Shown in pieces: positions 18,982 through 25,776 of a DNA stretch of 64,000 nucleotides. Position 1 is the first letter of the stretch, and every line of letters starts with the position of its first letter. The position numbers were made by a program, and so were the translations under genes. Origin of the DNA: Chloroflexi bacterium 44-23 (GTDB lineage: Bacteria > Chloroflexota > Anaerolineae > Anaerolineales > Anaerolineaceae); the NCBI GenBank assembly GCA_001899005.1, contig MKUW01000019.1, positions 110,996-174,995 on the forward strand, in the 5' to 3' direction. A model generated the notes under the pieces. The model did no database searches. It had not been told where the DNA came from and saw only the letters and a program-made list of their open reading frames with translations.

Positions 18982-18993
18982 TTGCAACTGCAA
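18982..18993. promoter_or_regulatory. Candidate Fur/Nur-type operator between cbiM and fur
   Basis: TTGCAACTGCAA is a 5-2-5 inverted repeat in the 110-bp divergent region between cbiM and the Fur-family gene, and a further TTGCG half-site follows at 18999-19003. TTGCAA-type half-sites resemble those of nickel/zinc Fur-family sensors. The position allows control of both genes. Confidence 0.45.
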
Positions 18994-19025
18994 TAACTTG
19001 CGTTAAATTGAAATAAAGGAGCAGC

Positions 19026-19412
19026 ATGCGCACATCCTCTGTTGATCAAATTATCCTCGAAGTCCTGGCTCAAGAGCATGCACATTTGACATCGCTGCAA
19101 ATATTTGAAGTGATTCGCGAGCGATTGCCGGCGGTCAATCAATCCACGGTTTATCGGGCACTGGAACGTATGGCCAAGCGTGGCCAGGTTTCCGTCTCAG
19201 ATATGGGTACCGGATCCGCGGTGTATGAGCTGGTCGCGGACGGTCGCCATCATCACCTGGTGTGTCAGGTCTGTGGCTGCATTCTGACAATAGATCACGA
19301 AGAAGTGGGCAGGTTTTTTACGGAAATTGAAGCCCAGAATCAGTTTAAGATTGCGACCAATCATTTGATTCTGTTCGGGGTGTGTGGGGAGTGTGGAAAG
19401 AATGGCGGGTAG
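19026..19412 (+). CDS. Fur-family metal-responsive repressor
   Basis: 128 aa. Residues ~1-75 form the winged helix with VNQSTVYRALERM, the family recognition helix. The C-terminal dimerisation domain has GRHHHLVCQVCG and GVCGECG, so both CxxC pairs of the structural zinc site and a histidine cluster for the sensing metal are present. It probably senses Ni, Co or Zn, judging by the divergent cbiMQO operon; sequence alone does not separate Zur, Nur and Fur. An AAGGAG ribosome site lies at 19016-19021, four bases before the ATG. Confidence 0.87.
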   Translation: MRTSSVDQIILEVLAQEHAHLTSLQIFEVIRERLPAVNQSTVYRALERMAKRGQVSVSDMGTGSAVYELVADGRHHHLVCQVCGCILTIDHEEVGRFFTEIEAQNQFKIATNHLILFGVCGECGKNGG

Positions 19413-19426
19413 GGGGTAGTTCGAGA

Positions 19427-19761
19427 TGGAGATTGCTTCGCACCGCTCGCAAAGACAAGGGGGAATACTAATACGAGACTATTACATATTCATAATGAAT
19501 AACATTCGTTGGCTGTTTAATCGTTTGACCGCTGATGGTTGTCATGAGCAGACCATCCAATGACACAGAGCGTCATCAAAAGAAGAAATAACAAACTGGT
19601 AAAAAGGGAGGGCTCCACCAAGTCGAAAAGACCAGGGTGAATTGGAGTAAGAGAACCCATTTGTGAGAGTGGTTAAGTTGCGACGTTTGAGTTTTGTCAT
19701 GAGCAGCAGCAGGAAGGTGGCAGCCCAACGACGCAATCTGATGGGGTGGAGATTGCTTCGC
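19427..19761. repeat. Short direct repeat pair TGGAGATTGCTTCGC
   Basis: The 15-mer TGGAGATTGCTTCGC occurs at 19427-19441 and 19747-19761. The bases between have a weak minus-strand frame only. GAGATTGC(T/C)(T/A)CG motifs are frequent debris of intergenic repeats; a related one is near 5669. They may mark the ends of a small lost element. Confidence 0.4.
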
Positions 19762-19912
19762 CCATCAGCCGACTACTCCAGCTCATAGCATAAATGTGTG
19801 CTGGTTTGGCACGTTACAACCATATTCTACGACTGGCCTTCATTGAGCAATGTTATTTCATCTTCAAATACCACCTTTCGGCGGTATAGCCGAATCTAGC
19901 AATGACTAGAAA

Positions 19913-19974
19913 GGTGATTTGATGTAGGATAATAGACATTTTTTGTCTATTATCCTAAATGAAAATCAATCACC
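19913..19974. repeat. Perfect-arm palindrome upstream of arfB fragment
   Basis: TAGGATAATAGACA (19925-19938) is perfectly complementary to TGTCTATTATCCTA (19944-19957) across five T residues. Outer arms GGTGATTTGAT and ATCAATCACC extend the pairing to 19913-19974. CACCTTTC (19872-19879) also pairs with GAAAGGTG (19909-19916). It ends 29 bp before the broken arfB copy and may be a mobile hairpin element linked to that break. Confidence 0.65.
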
Positions 19975-20002
19975 GCTCTGACCTTCCTGCTATACTATCT
20001 CT

Positions 20003-20140
20003 ATGATTGAGATGACACCCTCACTCTCCTTACAAGACGACGAACAAGGGGTCACTTACATTCGCGCTTCTGGGCGAGGCGGACAGAATTACAACAAGCT
20101 TTCTTCGGCGATGCAGCTTCGCATTGACCTGTACAATTAG
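20003..20140 (+). pseudogene. 5' fragment of a second arfB-like gene
   Basis: The 45 codons from ATG 20003 to TAG 20140 read MIEMTPSLSLQDDEQGVTYI and on to SSAMQLRIDLYN, matching residues 1-45 of the intact arfB at 21673. The catalytic GPGGQNVN has decayed to GRGGQNYN. The upstream bases TTCCTGCTATACTATC are shared with the intact copy as well. Homology stops where an unrelated acetyltransferase fragment begins. Non-functional as a release factor. Confidence 0.85.
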
Positions 20141-20141
20141 C

Positions 20142-20516
20142 CATCCCGGCCGGCGTCACACGCTCAAGGATAACGGGCAACTGTTTGGGGACTGCGGTCT
20201 GCACTTCCTTGGTAAGGTTTCCCGCCAGACCGAGATCGGAATCAGCCTGTCAGCGGATCAGCAAAGAAAAGGCTACGCTACTGAAACACTGGCGGCCATT
20301 TTTGGTTTCCTATTTAATATCATGGGAAAACAGCGCGTTTTTGTTTCAACAGATCCCAACAATGCGAGCACCATCAAGCTATTAAGCGCACTCAGGATGC
20401 GTCAGGAAGCGCATTTTCTAGAAAGCTTTTGGTTTAAAGACCGCTGGGCTGATGACCTTATCTTCGGAATTCCTAGTCGGGAATGGCAGACTTCTCACAC
20501 CTACGTTACGAGCTGA
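20142..20516 (+). pseudogene. N-terminally truncated GNAT (RimJ/RimL-like) acetyltransferase
   Basis: The remaining ~125 codons hold the central and C-terminal parts of a RimJ/RimL-like acetyltransferase: QLFGDCGLHFLG, EIGISLSADQQRKGYATETL (the acetyl-CoA loop R-x-x-G-Y/x-A) and VSTDPNNASTIKLLSALRMR. The N-terminal strand-helix region (about 60 residues) is missing and replaced by the arfB fragment. No start codon or ribosome site belongs to it. It looks like one product of a deletion that joined two unrelated genes. Confidence 0.75.
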
Positions 20517-20688
20517 CTTGTTGAGCCGGCGAGATGTAGTAACTGTGAAATCGGCACTTTTTTCCAAATTCGACAAAAGTCGTTGTAATTACTTGGTGGG
20601 ATGGATAAGATAGAAACAAACGGAAATTCTCCGTTTATTATTGCTTGATAAAAAAGCAGTTATTGAGAAATTTGAGGGCAGGTACAGA

Positions 20689-20925
20689 ATGGAAATCACA
20701 AAAGACACAAAAATTGCAGATATTTTTGACAAATATGGAGATATTTCCGAAATAATGATAGCGTTTGGAATGGAGGGGGTCTCGCACAATAAATTACGTA
20801 ATTTTCTTGAAAAGAGGATCACTGTAAAATGGGCTGCTAAGATTCACAAGACCCCATTGGATGAATTCTTGGTGCTGCTTAATAAAGCGGTTGCAAAAAA
20901 GGAAAACCAGCCCTTGCATGAATGA
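20689..20925 (+). CDS. Small DUF1858-like protein
   Basis: 78 aa. The N-terminal half MEITKDTKIADIFDKYGDIS followed by EIMIAFGM resembles DUF1858 (the small alpha-helical domain also found at the N-terminus of ScdA/RIC-like proteins), but without its usual C-x-x-C after the GM. ATG 20689 has GAGGG ten bases upstream; an in-frame TTG at 20641 would add 16 residues with poor signal. Role unknown. It sits alone between the truncated acetyltransferase and the convergent vapC. Confidence 0.5.
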   Translation: MEITKDTKIADIFDKYGDISEIMIAFGMEGVSHNKLRNFLEKRITVKWAAKIHKTPLDEFLVLLNKAVAKKENQPLHE

Positions 20926-20943
20926 GGGCTATGAAACAGCAGT

Positions 20944-21339
20944 TTATGCGTGAATAACCTGCAGTCCGAGGTACTTCTCAAAACTGTCAAAATCTCGATC
21001 ACGGTGCAGTAGGCTGTGTCCATTCTCAATGCAGAATGTAGCGATCAGGCAATCGATGGTTTTACGGACGGTATGGCCGCTTTTTCTCAGCGTTCGATAA
21101 TTCCTGGCGCTCTGGATGGCTAACTGGGTATCCAGCATGTTAACTTGAGCAAATGTCGAGAAGGCTTGCAACGCAGTTTGAAAATCCTGCTCCTCACGAA
21201 AGCCTTGCAGGGTTTCCGTCAGAATCAGGTCACCCATCAAAATAAATTCCTGCGCTAGAGCCTGCTCCAGGTAATCCGTTTCCGGGTTGATTTGTCCGTT
21301 GAAATAATCGATCCAGACGGAGGTGTCAACGATCAGCAT
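20944..21339 (-). CDS. vapC: VapC-type PIN-domain RNase toxin
   Basis: 131 aa. The PIN fold begins MLIVDTSVWIDYFNG with the first acidic residue. It continues with LILTETLQGF (Glu), KTIDCLIATFC (Asp) and LLHRDRDFDSF (Asp pair), so the acidic metal-binding residues of VapC nucleases are present. As in the family, it would cleave RNA (often tRNA) when freed from its antitoxin. The start overlaps the end of vapB by 14 bp, the normal arrangement. Downstream it converges on the DUF1858-like gene. Confidence 0.9.
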   Translation of the reverse strand: MLIVDTSVWIDYFNGQINPETDYLEQALAQEFILMGDLILTETLQGFREEQDFQTALQAFSTFAQVNMLDTQLAIQSARNYRTLRKSGHTVRKTIDCLIATFCIENGHSLLHRDRDFDSFEKYLGLQVIHA

Positions 21340-21532
21340 GACGGCCCTGTCTCATTTCATCCAGATCGCCTTCCCAGCGCAATTTTCCGCGTAGTTTTTT
21401 TACATTTGTCTGTTCTTGAAGTCGCACGAAGGTCAGCAAAGCTTTTTGGATCACCTCGCGCTTGGTGCGAATGCCGCTCAGCGCTTGGGCACGCATTACA
21501 AGATCGTCATCCAGTACAATATTGGTTCGCAT
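21326..21532 (-). CDS. vapB: VapB-type antitoxin
   Basis: 68 aa. MRTNIVLDDDLVMRAQALSG with TKREVIQKALLTFVRL is the VapB/DUF2191 ribbon-helix-helix pattern, followed by a charged toxin-wrapping tail LRWEGDLDEMRQ. It should neutralise the overlapping VapC and repress its own promoter. On its own strand, GGAG lies seven to eight bases upstream of the ATG. Confidence 0.88.
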   Translation of the reverse strand: MRTNIVLDDDLVMRAQALSGIRTKREVIQKALLTFVRLQEQTNVKKLRGKLRWEGDLDEMRQGRHADR

Positions 21533-21672
21533 AATATCTCCTTGAGTTGTTTATGTGTATATAATACCATAATAATGTGTATTTTTCAATTGGCTGATTG
21601 TATCCCGCTAGTGTGCATGATGGTTTTACATCTTTCCGCAGTACGAATAGGGGTTCCTGCTATACTATCCTT

Positions 21673-22098
21673 ATGATCGAGATCACGCCCTCACTCTCTT
21701 TACAAGACGACGAACTTGCCTTCACTTACATTCGCGCCTCCGGTCCGGGGGGACAGAACGTCAACAAGGTTTCCTCGGCGGTGCAACTTCGTTTCGATAT
21801 TCGCAATTCTCCCTCACTTGAATCAGAGGCCAAAGAGCGCCTGAGTAAACTAGCGGGCAGCCGTGTCACCGATGATGGTATTCTGATCATCGAAGCAAAA
21901 AAATATCGCACTCAAGAACAAAATCGATATGATGCCACCCAGCGCTTGATTGCTTGGGTTCAAAAAGCGCTGGAGAAGCCAAAAGTGCGAAAAGCCACCC
22001 GCCCGAGCCTCACAGCCAAGGCTGCCCGGGTGGGTGACAAGAAGAAACGTGGGGAGTTAAAACGTATTCGCAAGTACAATCCGGATGAGTGGGAGTAA
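21673..22098 (+). CDS. arfB: Alternative ribosome-rescue factor ArfB (peptidyl-tRNA hydrolase)
   Basis: 141 aa, the normal ArfB/YaeJ length. The catalytic GGQ lies in IRASGPGGQNVNKVSSAVQL, and the basic tail GDKKKRGELKRIRKY binds the mRNA channel of stalled ribosomes. It hydrolyses peptidyl-tRNA on ribosomes that lack a stop codon. An open frame extends to 21598, but ATG 21673 gives the family N-terminus MIEITPSLSL and is shared with the broken copy at 20003. Fragments of two further arfB-like sequences flank it at 20003-20140 and 30449-30752. Confidence 0.93.
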   Translation: MIEITPSLSLQDDELAFTYIRASGPGGQNVNKVSSAVQLRFDIRNSPSLESEAKERLSKLAGSRVTDDGILIIEAKKYRTQEQNRYDATQRLIAWVQKALEKPKVRKATRPSLTAKAARVGDKKKRGELKRIRKYNPDEWE

Positions 22099-22308
22099 CC
22101 CATCGTTTGCACGCTTAGCCCGAGGGTGTCTGCGATTAATGAATTGAAATAAGAATGTATCAGAATCCACAAGGTTGCCACTAGCGCACAGATATGCTTT
22201 GACGACGCGAATTCGCGATTCCTGTAGCCAGTTGTAAACGGGTGTTGAATAAATTGCACTTCCTCCTCCATGTGAGCAGTTACAATCTAAATTCCAGTAC
22301 AAAATTTA

Positions 22309-22399
22309 GTATCATTTCAAAAATTAGGGGCAGAGTGTTTTTAGACAGGCGATCACCCGTCTAAAAACACTCCTCAACCCCGTTTTATTGAAAAGATAC
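22309..22399 (-). repeat. Palindromic hairpin element, copy A
   Basis: The ends are inverted (GTATC at 22309 and GATAC ending at 22399, with TTTCAA/TTGAAA next to them). The centre is a perfect 14-bp stem GAGTGTTTTTAGAC / GTCTAAAAACACTC. Read on the minus strand, the loop is TGATCG. A second copy with the same loop and flanks is at 61686-61775 on the plus strand. No gene is inside. The rest of the 22099-22834 gap is AT-rich and holds two operator-like sites. Confidence 0.8.
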
Positions 22400-22504
22400 A
22401 AAATTTATTAATTCAGAATTGCTTGGATGAGGGGGTGTTTTTTCATGGTTCAAAAAAATAGCCTATTGACTTTTCCATTTTCCTGATATACAATCTTGAA
22501 TAAA

Positions 22505-22516
22505 GATACCGGTAAC
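22505..22516. promoter_or_regulatory. Candidate LacI-family operator 1
   Basis: GATACCGGTAAC contains the perfect palindrome TACCGGTA with a further G..C pair. It matches the CG-centred operator style of LacI-family regulators and resembles the site at 22755-22766. It lies about 320 bp upstream of the first gene of the LacI-containing operon. Confidence 0.5.
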
Positions 22517-22754
22517 GTAAATAGTATCGTTTTAGAATAATAACCGGAAATAATTTGAGCTTGGTTTCTACTACTGAAATGGTTATTGGTCTGTGGTTTG
22601 TAGACGTTAAGGTAGTGGAAAAGATGGGTTCAGCATGATTATTACGAGCAGAATAGGCGTTTTCTAATTATTTTTTGGATATATTACGTACCCAGCCAAT
22701 TATTTATTTTTTATTATCTAATAATTTTCGTCATCTTTCAAAGTGCTCATGAAT

Positions 22755-22766
22755 GTTAGCGGTAAC
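22755..22766. promoter_or_regulatory. Candidate LacI-family operator 2
   Basis: GTTAGCGGTAAC differs from a perfect GTTACCGGTAAC palindrome at one base. It lies about 70 bp before the operon's first start codon, where a repressor could block transcription. With site 1 it could support looping. Confidence 0.5.
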
Positions 22767-22834
22767 TAAAACAGAGATTTCTTTAAGTTATTACAAGCCT
22801 GGCAAGTTATTCTTTTTTAATAATGGAGCTTTCA

Positions 22835-23401
22835 ATGCAATCTGATCCGTGGGTTTTTGTTCGTACAAGGCATGATTTTGCCGCAGATGAAATCATATCC
22901 GCCCTTCAAAAAGAAATTCGGCGCAACCATGCTGAAAACGCTGCGCTAATCGCGTACGAGATGTTTACGACCAGTCCTGAATTAGAAGCCATGCTTTGGC
23001 GACGGTTGCTGGTGATATCTGTAGAAGATGTGGGTTTTGGTAATCCGCAGGCGCCTGTGGTCATCAATGCGCTTTTTCAAATGTATAAACAGATAGATAA
23101 ACTTCAGGAACGCGGACTTTTTGCCATCCATGCTGTACGTTATCTTGCTTCCAGTACGAAGGATCGTTCGAGCGACGAAATGTACTCCTGGATTCGACAC
23201 TCAGTTGAAGAAGGCGGGCTACTCCCGACTATTCCTGACTATGCCCTTGATATGCATACAGCTCGGGGTTCCCAGTCGGGCAGGGATAGGAGATATTTCT
23301 TAGAAGAAGCCGCAAATGTATCGCCTGAATTAGAGAATCGCCAGGATGAATACCTGAAGCGATTATTAGCGATGCTCAATGGTCCACTTGCTCAGGTATA
23401 A
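22835..23401 (+). CDS. Stand-alone RarA/MgsA C-terminal-domain-like protein
   Basis: 188 aa. The segment LWRRLLVISVEDVGFGNPQA followed by a helical region resembles the C-terminal tetramerisation part of RarA/MgsA (family pattern RRL-x-x-x-A-x-E-D-x-G-x-x-x-P), but no AAA+ ATPase domain is attached or nearby. A short C-terminal helix ends the protein. ATG 22835 has GGAG (22825-22828) at ideal spacing; the upstream ATG 22823 has none. It ends 9 bp before the LacI gene and so belongs to the nucleoside-type operon. What it does there is unknown; it might be a nucleotide-related regulatory or scaffold protein. Confidence 0.6.
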   Translation: MQSDPWVFVRTRHDFAADEIISALQKEIRRNHAENAALIAYEMFTTSPELEAMLWRRLLVISVEDVGFGNPQAPVVINALFQMYKQIDKLQERGLFAIHAVRYLASSTKDRSSDEMYSWIRHSVEEGGLLPTIPDYALDMHTARGSQSGRDRRYFLEEAANVSPELENRQDEYLKRLLAMLNGPLAQV

Positions 23402-23410
23402 AGGAGTATG

Positions 23411-24442
23411 ATGGCCAGACCTACACTCTCGACAGTTGCCAAGAAAGTTGGCGTTTCTAAAATGACGGTATCAAGGGTGATTAATAATCGCCCTGGTGCT
23501 TCACCGGAACTTCGCAAAAAGATACAAGAAGCAATCAAAGAGATAGGTTTTGTGCCAAGCGCCAGCGCCCGAAGTCTCGCGTCCGGTCGAAGTAATTTGA
23601 TCGGTGTAATTGTGCCTAATATTGTTTCTGAATGGATTATCCCTTTGATATTGGGTATAGGCGCTGAAGCAGAAAACCGCGGTTTTCAAATGCTGCTTCA
23701 TTCTACCGGTTACGATCAAAAATCCGCCATGGATTCACAGGACTTTCTTATCGAAAGCAACCATACTGCAGGTTTGATCTTCGCAAGCTGGCATATACCA
23801 ATCTCATTTCCGCTTCATCTAGCAAAGAAGGATATCCCTGTGGTTATTGTGGATGGCTATTCCCGACCGTCAAATCTCCAGTGGGTGAGTACAGACGATC
23901 GAGAGGGAGCTGCCTCGGTTGTCAGGCACCTTGTAGAATTAGGACACCGGCGGATTGCTTTTATCGGGGGTGGAGAAGAACCGTACCTCGCAAAAAACCG
24001 TTTGGCAGGTTTCCTGGAAGGTTTGGCTATGAACAGTCTTCTTCCTGAGGATTCGACGATTTTACAAGGTGATTTCACTATTGAATCAGGTCGGCGACTG
24101 GGTCTGGAAATTCTTTCGATGGCCAATCGACCAACAGCGATTTTTGCCGCAAGTGATCCAATGGCAATTGGTGTTTTACAAATCGCTCATGATCTCGCCT
24201 TGTCTATTCCCCAAGACCTGTCAATAGTAGGTTTTGATGATACCCTGGCTTCAACTACCGTGCCTGGTTTAACAACTGTGAAGCGGGATTATAAAGAAAT
24301 GGGTCGCATGGCTGTGACCTTATTGGCAGATCAGCTTGATGGATTTGTTCAGCAAGGAACGACTGTTCAAATGGACCTTCCAACCCAATTGGTTGTGCGG
24401 CAATCGACTGCTGTTCCTTTTTTATTGTCTGAACTTTCATAG
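23411..24442 (+). CDS. LacI-family transcriptional regulator
   Basis: 343 aa. The N-terminal HTH reads TLSTVAKKVGVSKMTVSRVI with the hinge helix SARSLASGRSN. A periplasmic-binding-protein-like effector domain follows (IGVIVPNIVSEWI, FIGGGEEPYLAKNRLAGF, AIFAASDPMAIG, DLSIVGFDDTLAS). It should repress or switch the surrounding uptake operon in response to a sugar or nucleoside. AAGGAG (23401-23406) favours ATG 23411 over ATG 23408. Operator-like palindromes lie upstream of the operon at 22505 and 22755. Confidence 0.92.
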   Translation: MARPTLSTVAKKVGVSKMTVSRVINNRPGASPELRKKIQEAIKEIGFVPSASARSLASGRSNLIGVIVPNIVSEWIIPLILGIGAEAENRGFQMLLHSTGYDQKSAMDSQDFLIESNHTAGLIFASWHIPISFPLHLAKKDIPVVIVDGYSRPSNLQWVSTDDREGAASVVRHLVELGHRRIAFIGGGEEPYLAKNRLAGFLEGLAMNSLLPEDSTILQGDFTIESGRRLGLEILSMANRPTAIFAASDPMAIGVLQIAHDLALSIPQDLSIVGFDDTLASTTVPGLTTVKRDYKEMGRMAVTLLADQLDGFVQQGTTVQMDLPTQLVVRQSTAVPFLLSELS

Positions 24443-24551
24443 TTCGAACTTTTTTAATAAGTGGATCTGCTGGTTTACCATCCGGTGAAATGCACCCTAA
24501 GAGTTCCAGTAATACCACTTAAAATCATAGCTCTATCATAAAGGAGAGAAA

Positions 24552-25664
24552 ATGAGATCAAGGTTGTTTCAATTATTAGGTTTGTTTAGCGTGTTGTCCG
24601 TCTTGCTTGCTGCCTGTGGCAGCGCCGTGCCTCCGGTAGTTCCCACCGCAGCAGCCGATTCTACAAATCCTGCTGCTACCGACGCACCGGCACCGGTTGC
24701 TAAGTTCAAGTTTTCCTTAGTTCTACCTAATCCAAGAGGAGATCACTCATTCATAGATGCTTCTGTTGTTGGTGCCGAAAAAGCTATGAATGAGCTGCCG
24801 GTTGAGGGTTCAATCATTGAAAGTCAGGGGATTGCCGACCAGGAATCTGCTTTACGTTCAGCAATTTCAATGGATAACGATATCGTTTTGGCTCTTGCCA
24901 TTGAACCGGATACTCTGATTAATCTTGCAAATGAATATCCTAATCAAAAATTTGGTGTGCCGTCTGAGTTGTTTGTGGAAACGACACCCGATAATGTTTC
25001 GGCCTTCCAAATCAATGTACACCAAGGGGCTTTCCTGGGTGGTCTAGTGGCAGGATCATTGACCAAGACCAAAACAGTGGGTGCTGTTCTTGGTGGTGAC
25101 TCCAATGGTTTAAATCAATTCTTCTATGCATACAAGCAGGGCGTTTTGCAGGTTTGCCCTGATTGTAAGGTGTTTGTTTCATACTTAAATTTTGATTTTG
25201 GTAACCCCACATTAGGTAAGGAAACTGCATTGGGACAGTATGCACAGGGTGCAGACATCATTTTCCAGGTGGCAGGCCGGTCAGGCGAAGGTGTGATTTC
25301 CGCGGCTAAAGAAAAAGGCTTGTATGCAATTGGTGTGGACTCAAACCAGGACGATATTGCCCCAGGAACTGTGATCGTATCAGTGATGAAGCGGGTGGAC
25401 ATTACCACGTACTTGCTGGTTAAGAACACAATGGATGGCAATTTCAAACCCGGTTTTAATAATGTCGATATGAAAGACGGTGTGGTCGGCCTTTCATGGG
25501 ATGTGGGTTCAACAACATTTGCAGATCAAGGCCCCGCAGAAATGACTGCAAAGTTGCCTGAAATTCAAAAGTTGGTTGAAGAGTATCGTACAAAGATTCT
25601 AAACAATGAATTCGAAGTGTGCGATGCTATGAACCAGACGGCTGTATGTGATCCATTGAAATAA
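24552..25664 (+). CDS. BMP-family (PnrA-like) nucleoside-binding lipoprotein
   Basis: 370 aa. A lipoprotein signal ends in the lipobox LLAAC (Cys24) and is followed by a Pro/Ala/Thr-rich linker. The mature domain has the BMP/PnrA type I binding-protein layout: SLVLPNPRGDHSFIDASVVG, YPNQKFGVPS, HQGAFLGGLVAGSLTKTKTV and AIGVDSNQDDIAPGTVIVS. BMP proteins capture purine nucleosides or related ligands at the outer face of the membrane. AAGGAGAG lies five bases before the ATG. A stable hairpin (25686-25720) separates it from the ATPase gene, typical when the binding protein is made in excess. Confidence 0.9.
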   Translation: MRSRLFQLLGLFSVLSVLLAACGSAVPPVVPTAAADSTNPAATDAPAPVAKFKFSLVLPNPRGDHSFIDASVVGAEKAMNELPVEGSIIESQGIADQESALRSAISMDNDIVLALAIEPDTLINLANEYPNQKFGVPSELFVETTPDNVSAFQINVHQGAFLGGLVAGSLTKTKTVGAVLGGDSNGLNQFFYAYKQGVLQVCPDCKVFVSYLNFDFGNPTLGKETALGQYAQGADIIFQVAGRSGEGVISAAKEKGLYAIGVDSNQDDIAPGTVIVSVMKRVDITTYLLVKNTMDGNFKPGFNNVDMKDGVVGLSWDVGSTTFADQGPAEMTAKLPEIQKLVEEYRTKILNNEFEVCDAMNQTAVCDPLK

Positions 25665-25685
25665 TTTAATAACGCCCTATTTCTT

Positions 25686-25720
25686 GCCAGCGGTGCCTTT
25701 CCCCTAAAAGCACCGCTGGC
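25686..25720 (+). terminator. Intra-operon hairpin (attenuator or mRNA-stabilising)
   Basis: GCCAGCGGTGC (25686-25696) pairs perfectly with GCACCGCTGGC (25710-25720), giving 11 bp around a 13-nt loop, and is followed only by TTTCC. The weak T tract suggests partial termination or 3' protection of the binding-protein message rather than full termination. Confidence 0.75.
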
Positions 25721-25776
25721 TTTCCAGAAATTTGTAATCCCCGATTAATGGGAGTTAAAATTTGGAGATTAAAGTA

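Noticed and set aside
19542..19736. 64-codon minus-strand frame
   Set aside because: No ribosome site, no recognisable family, located in a debris region between short direct repeats.
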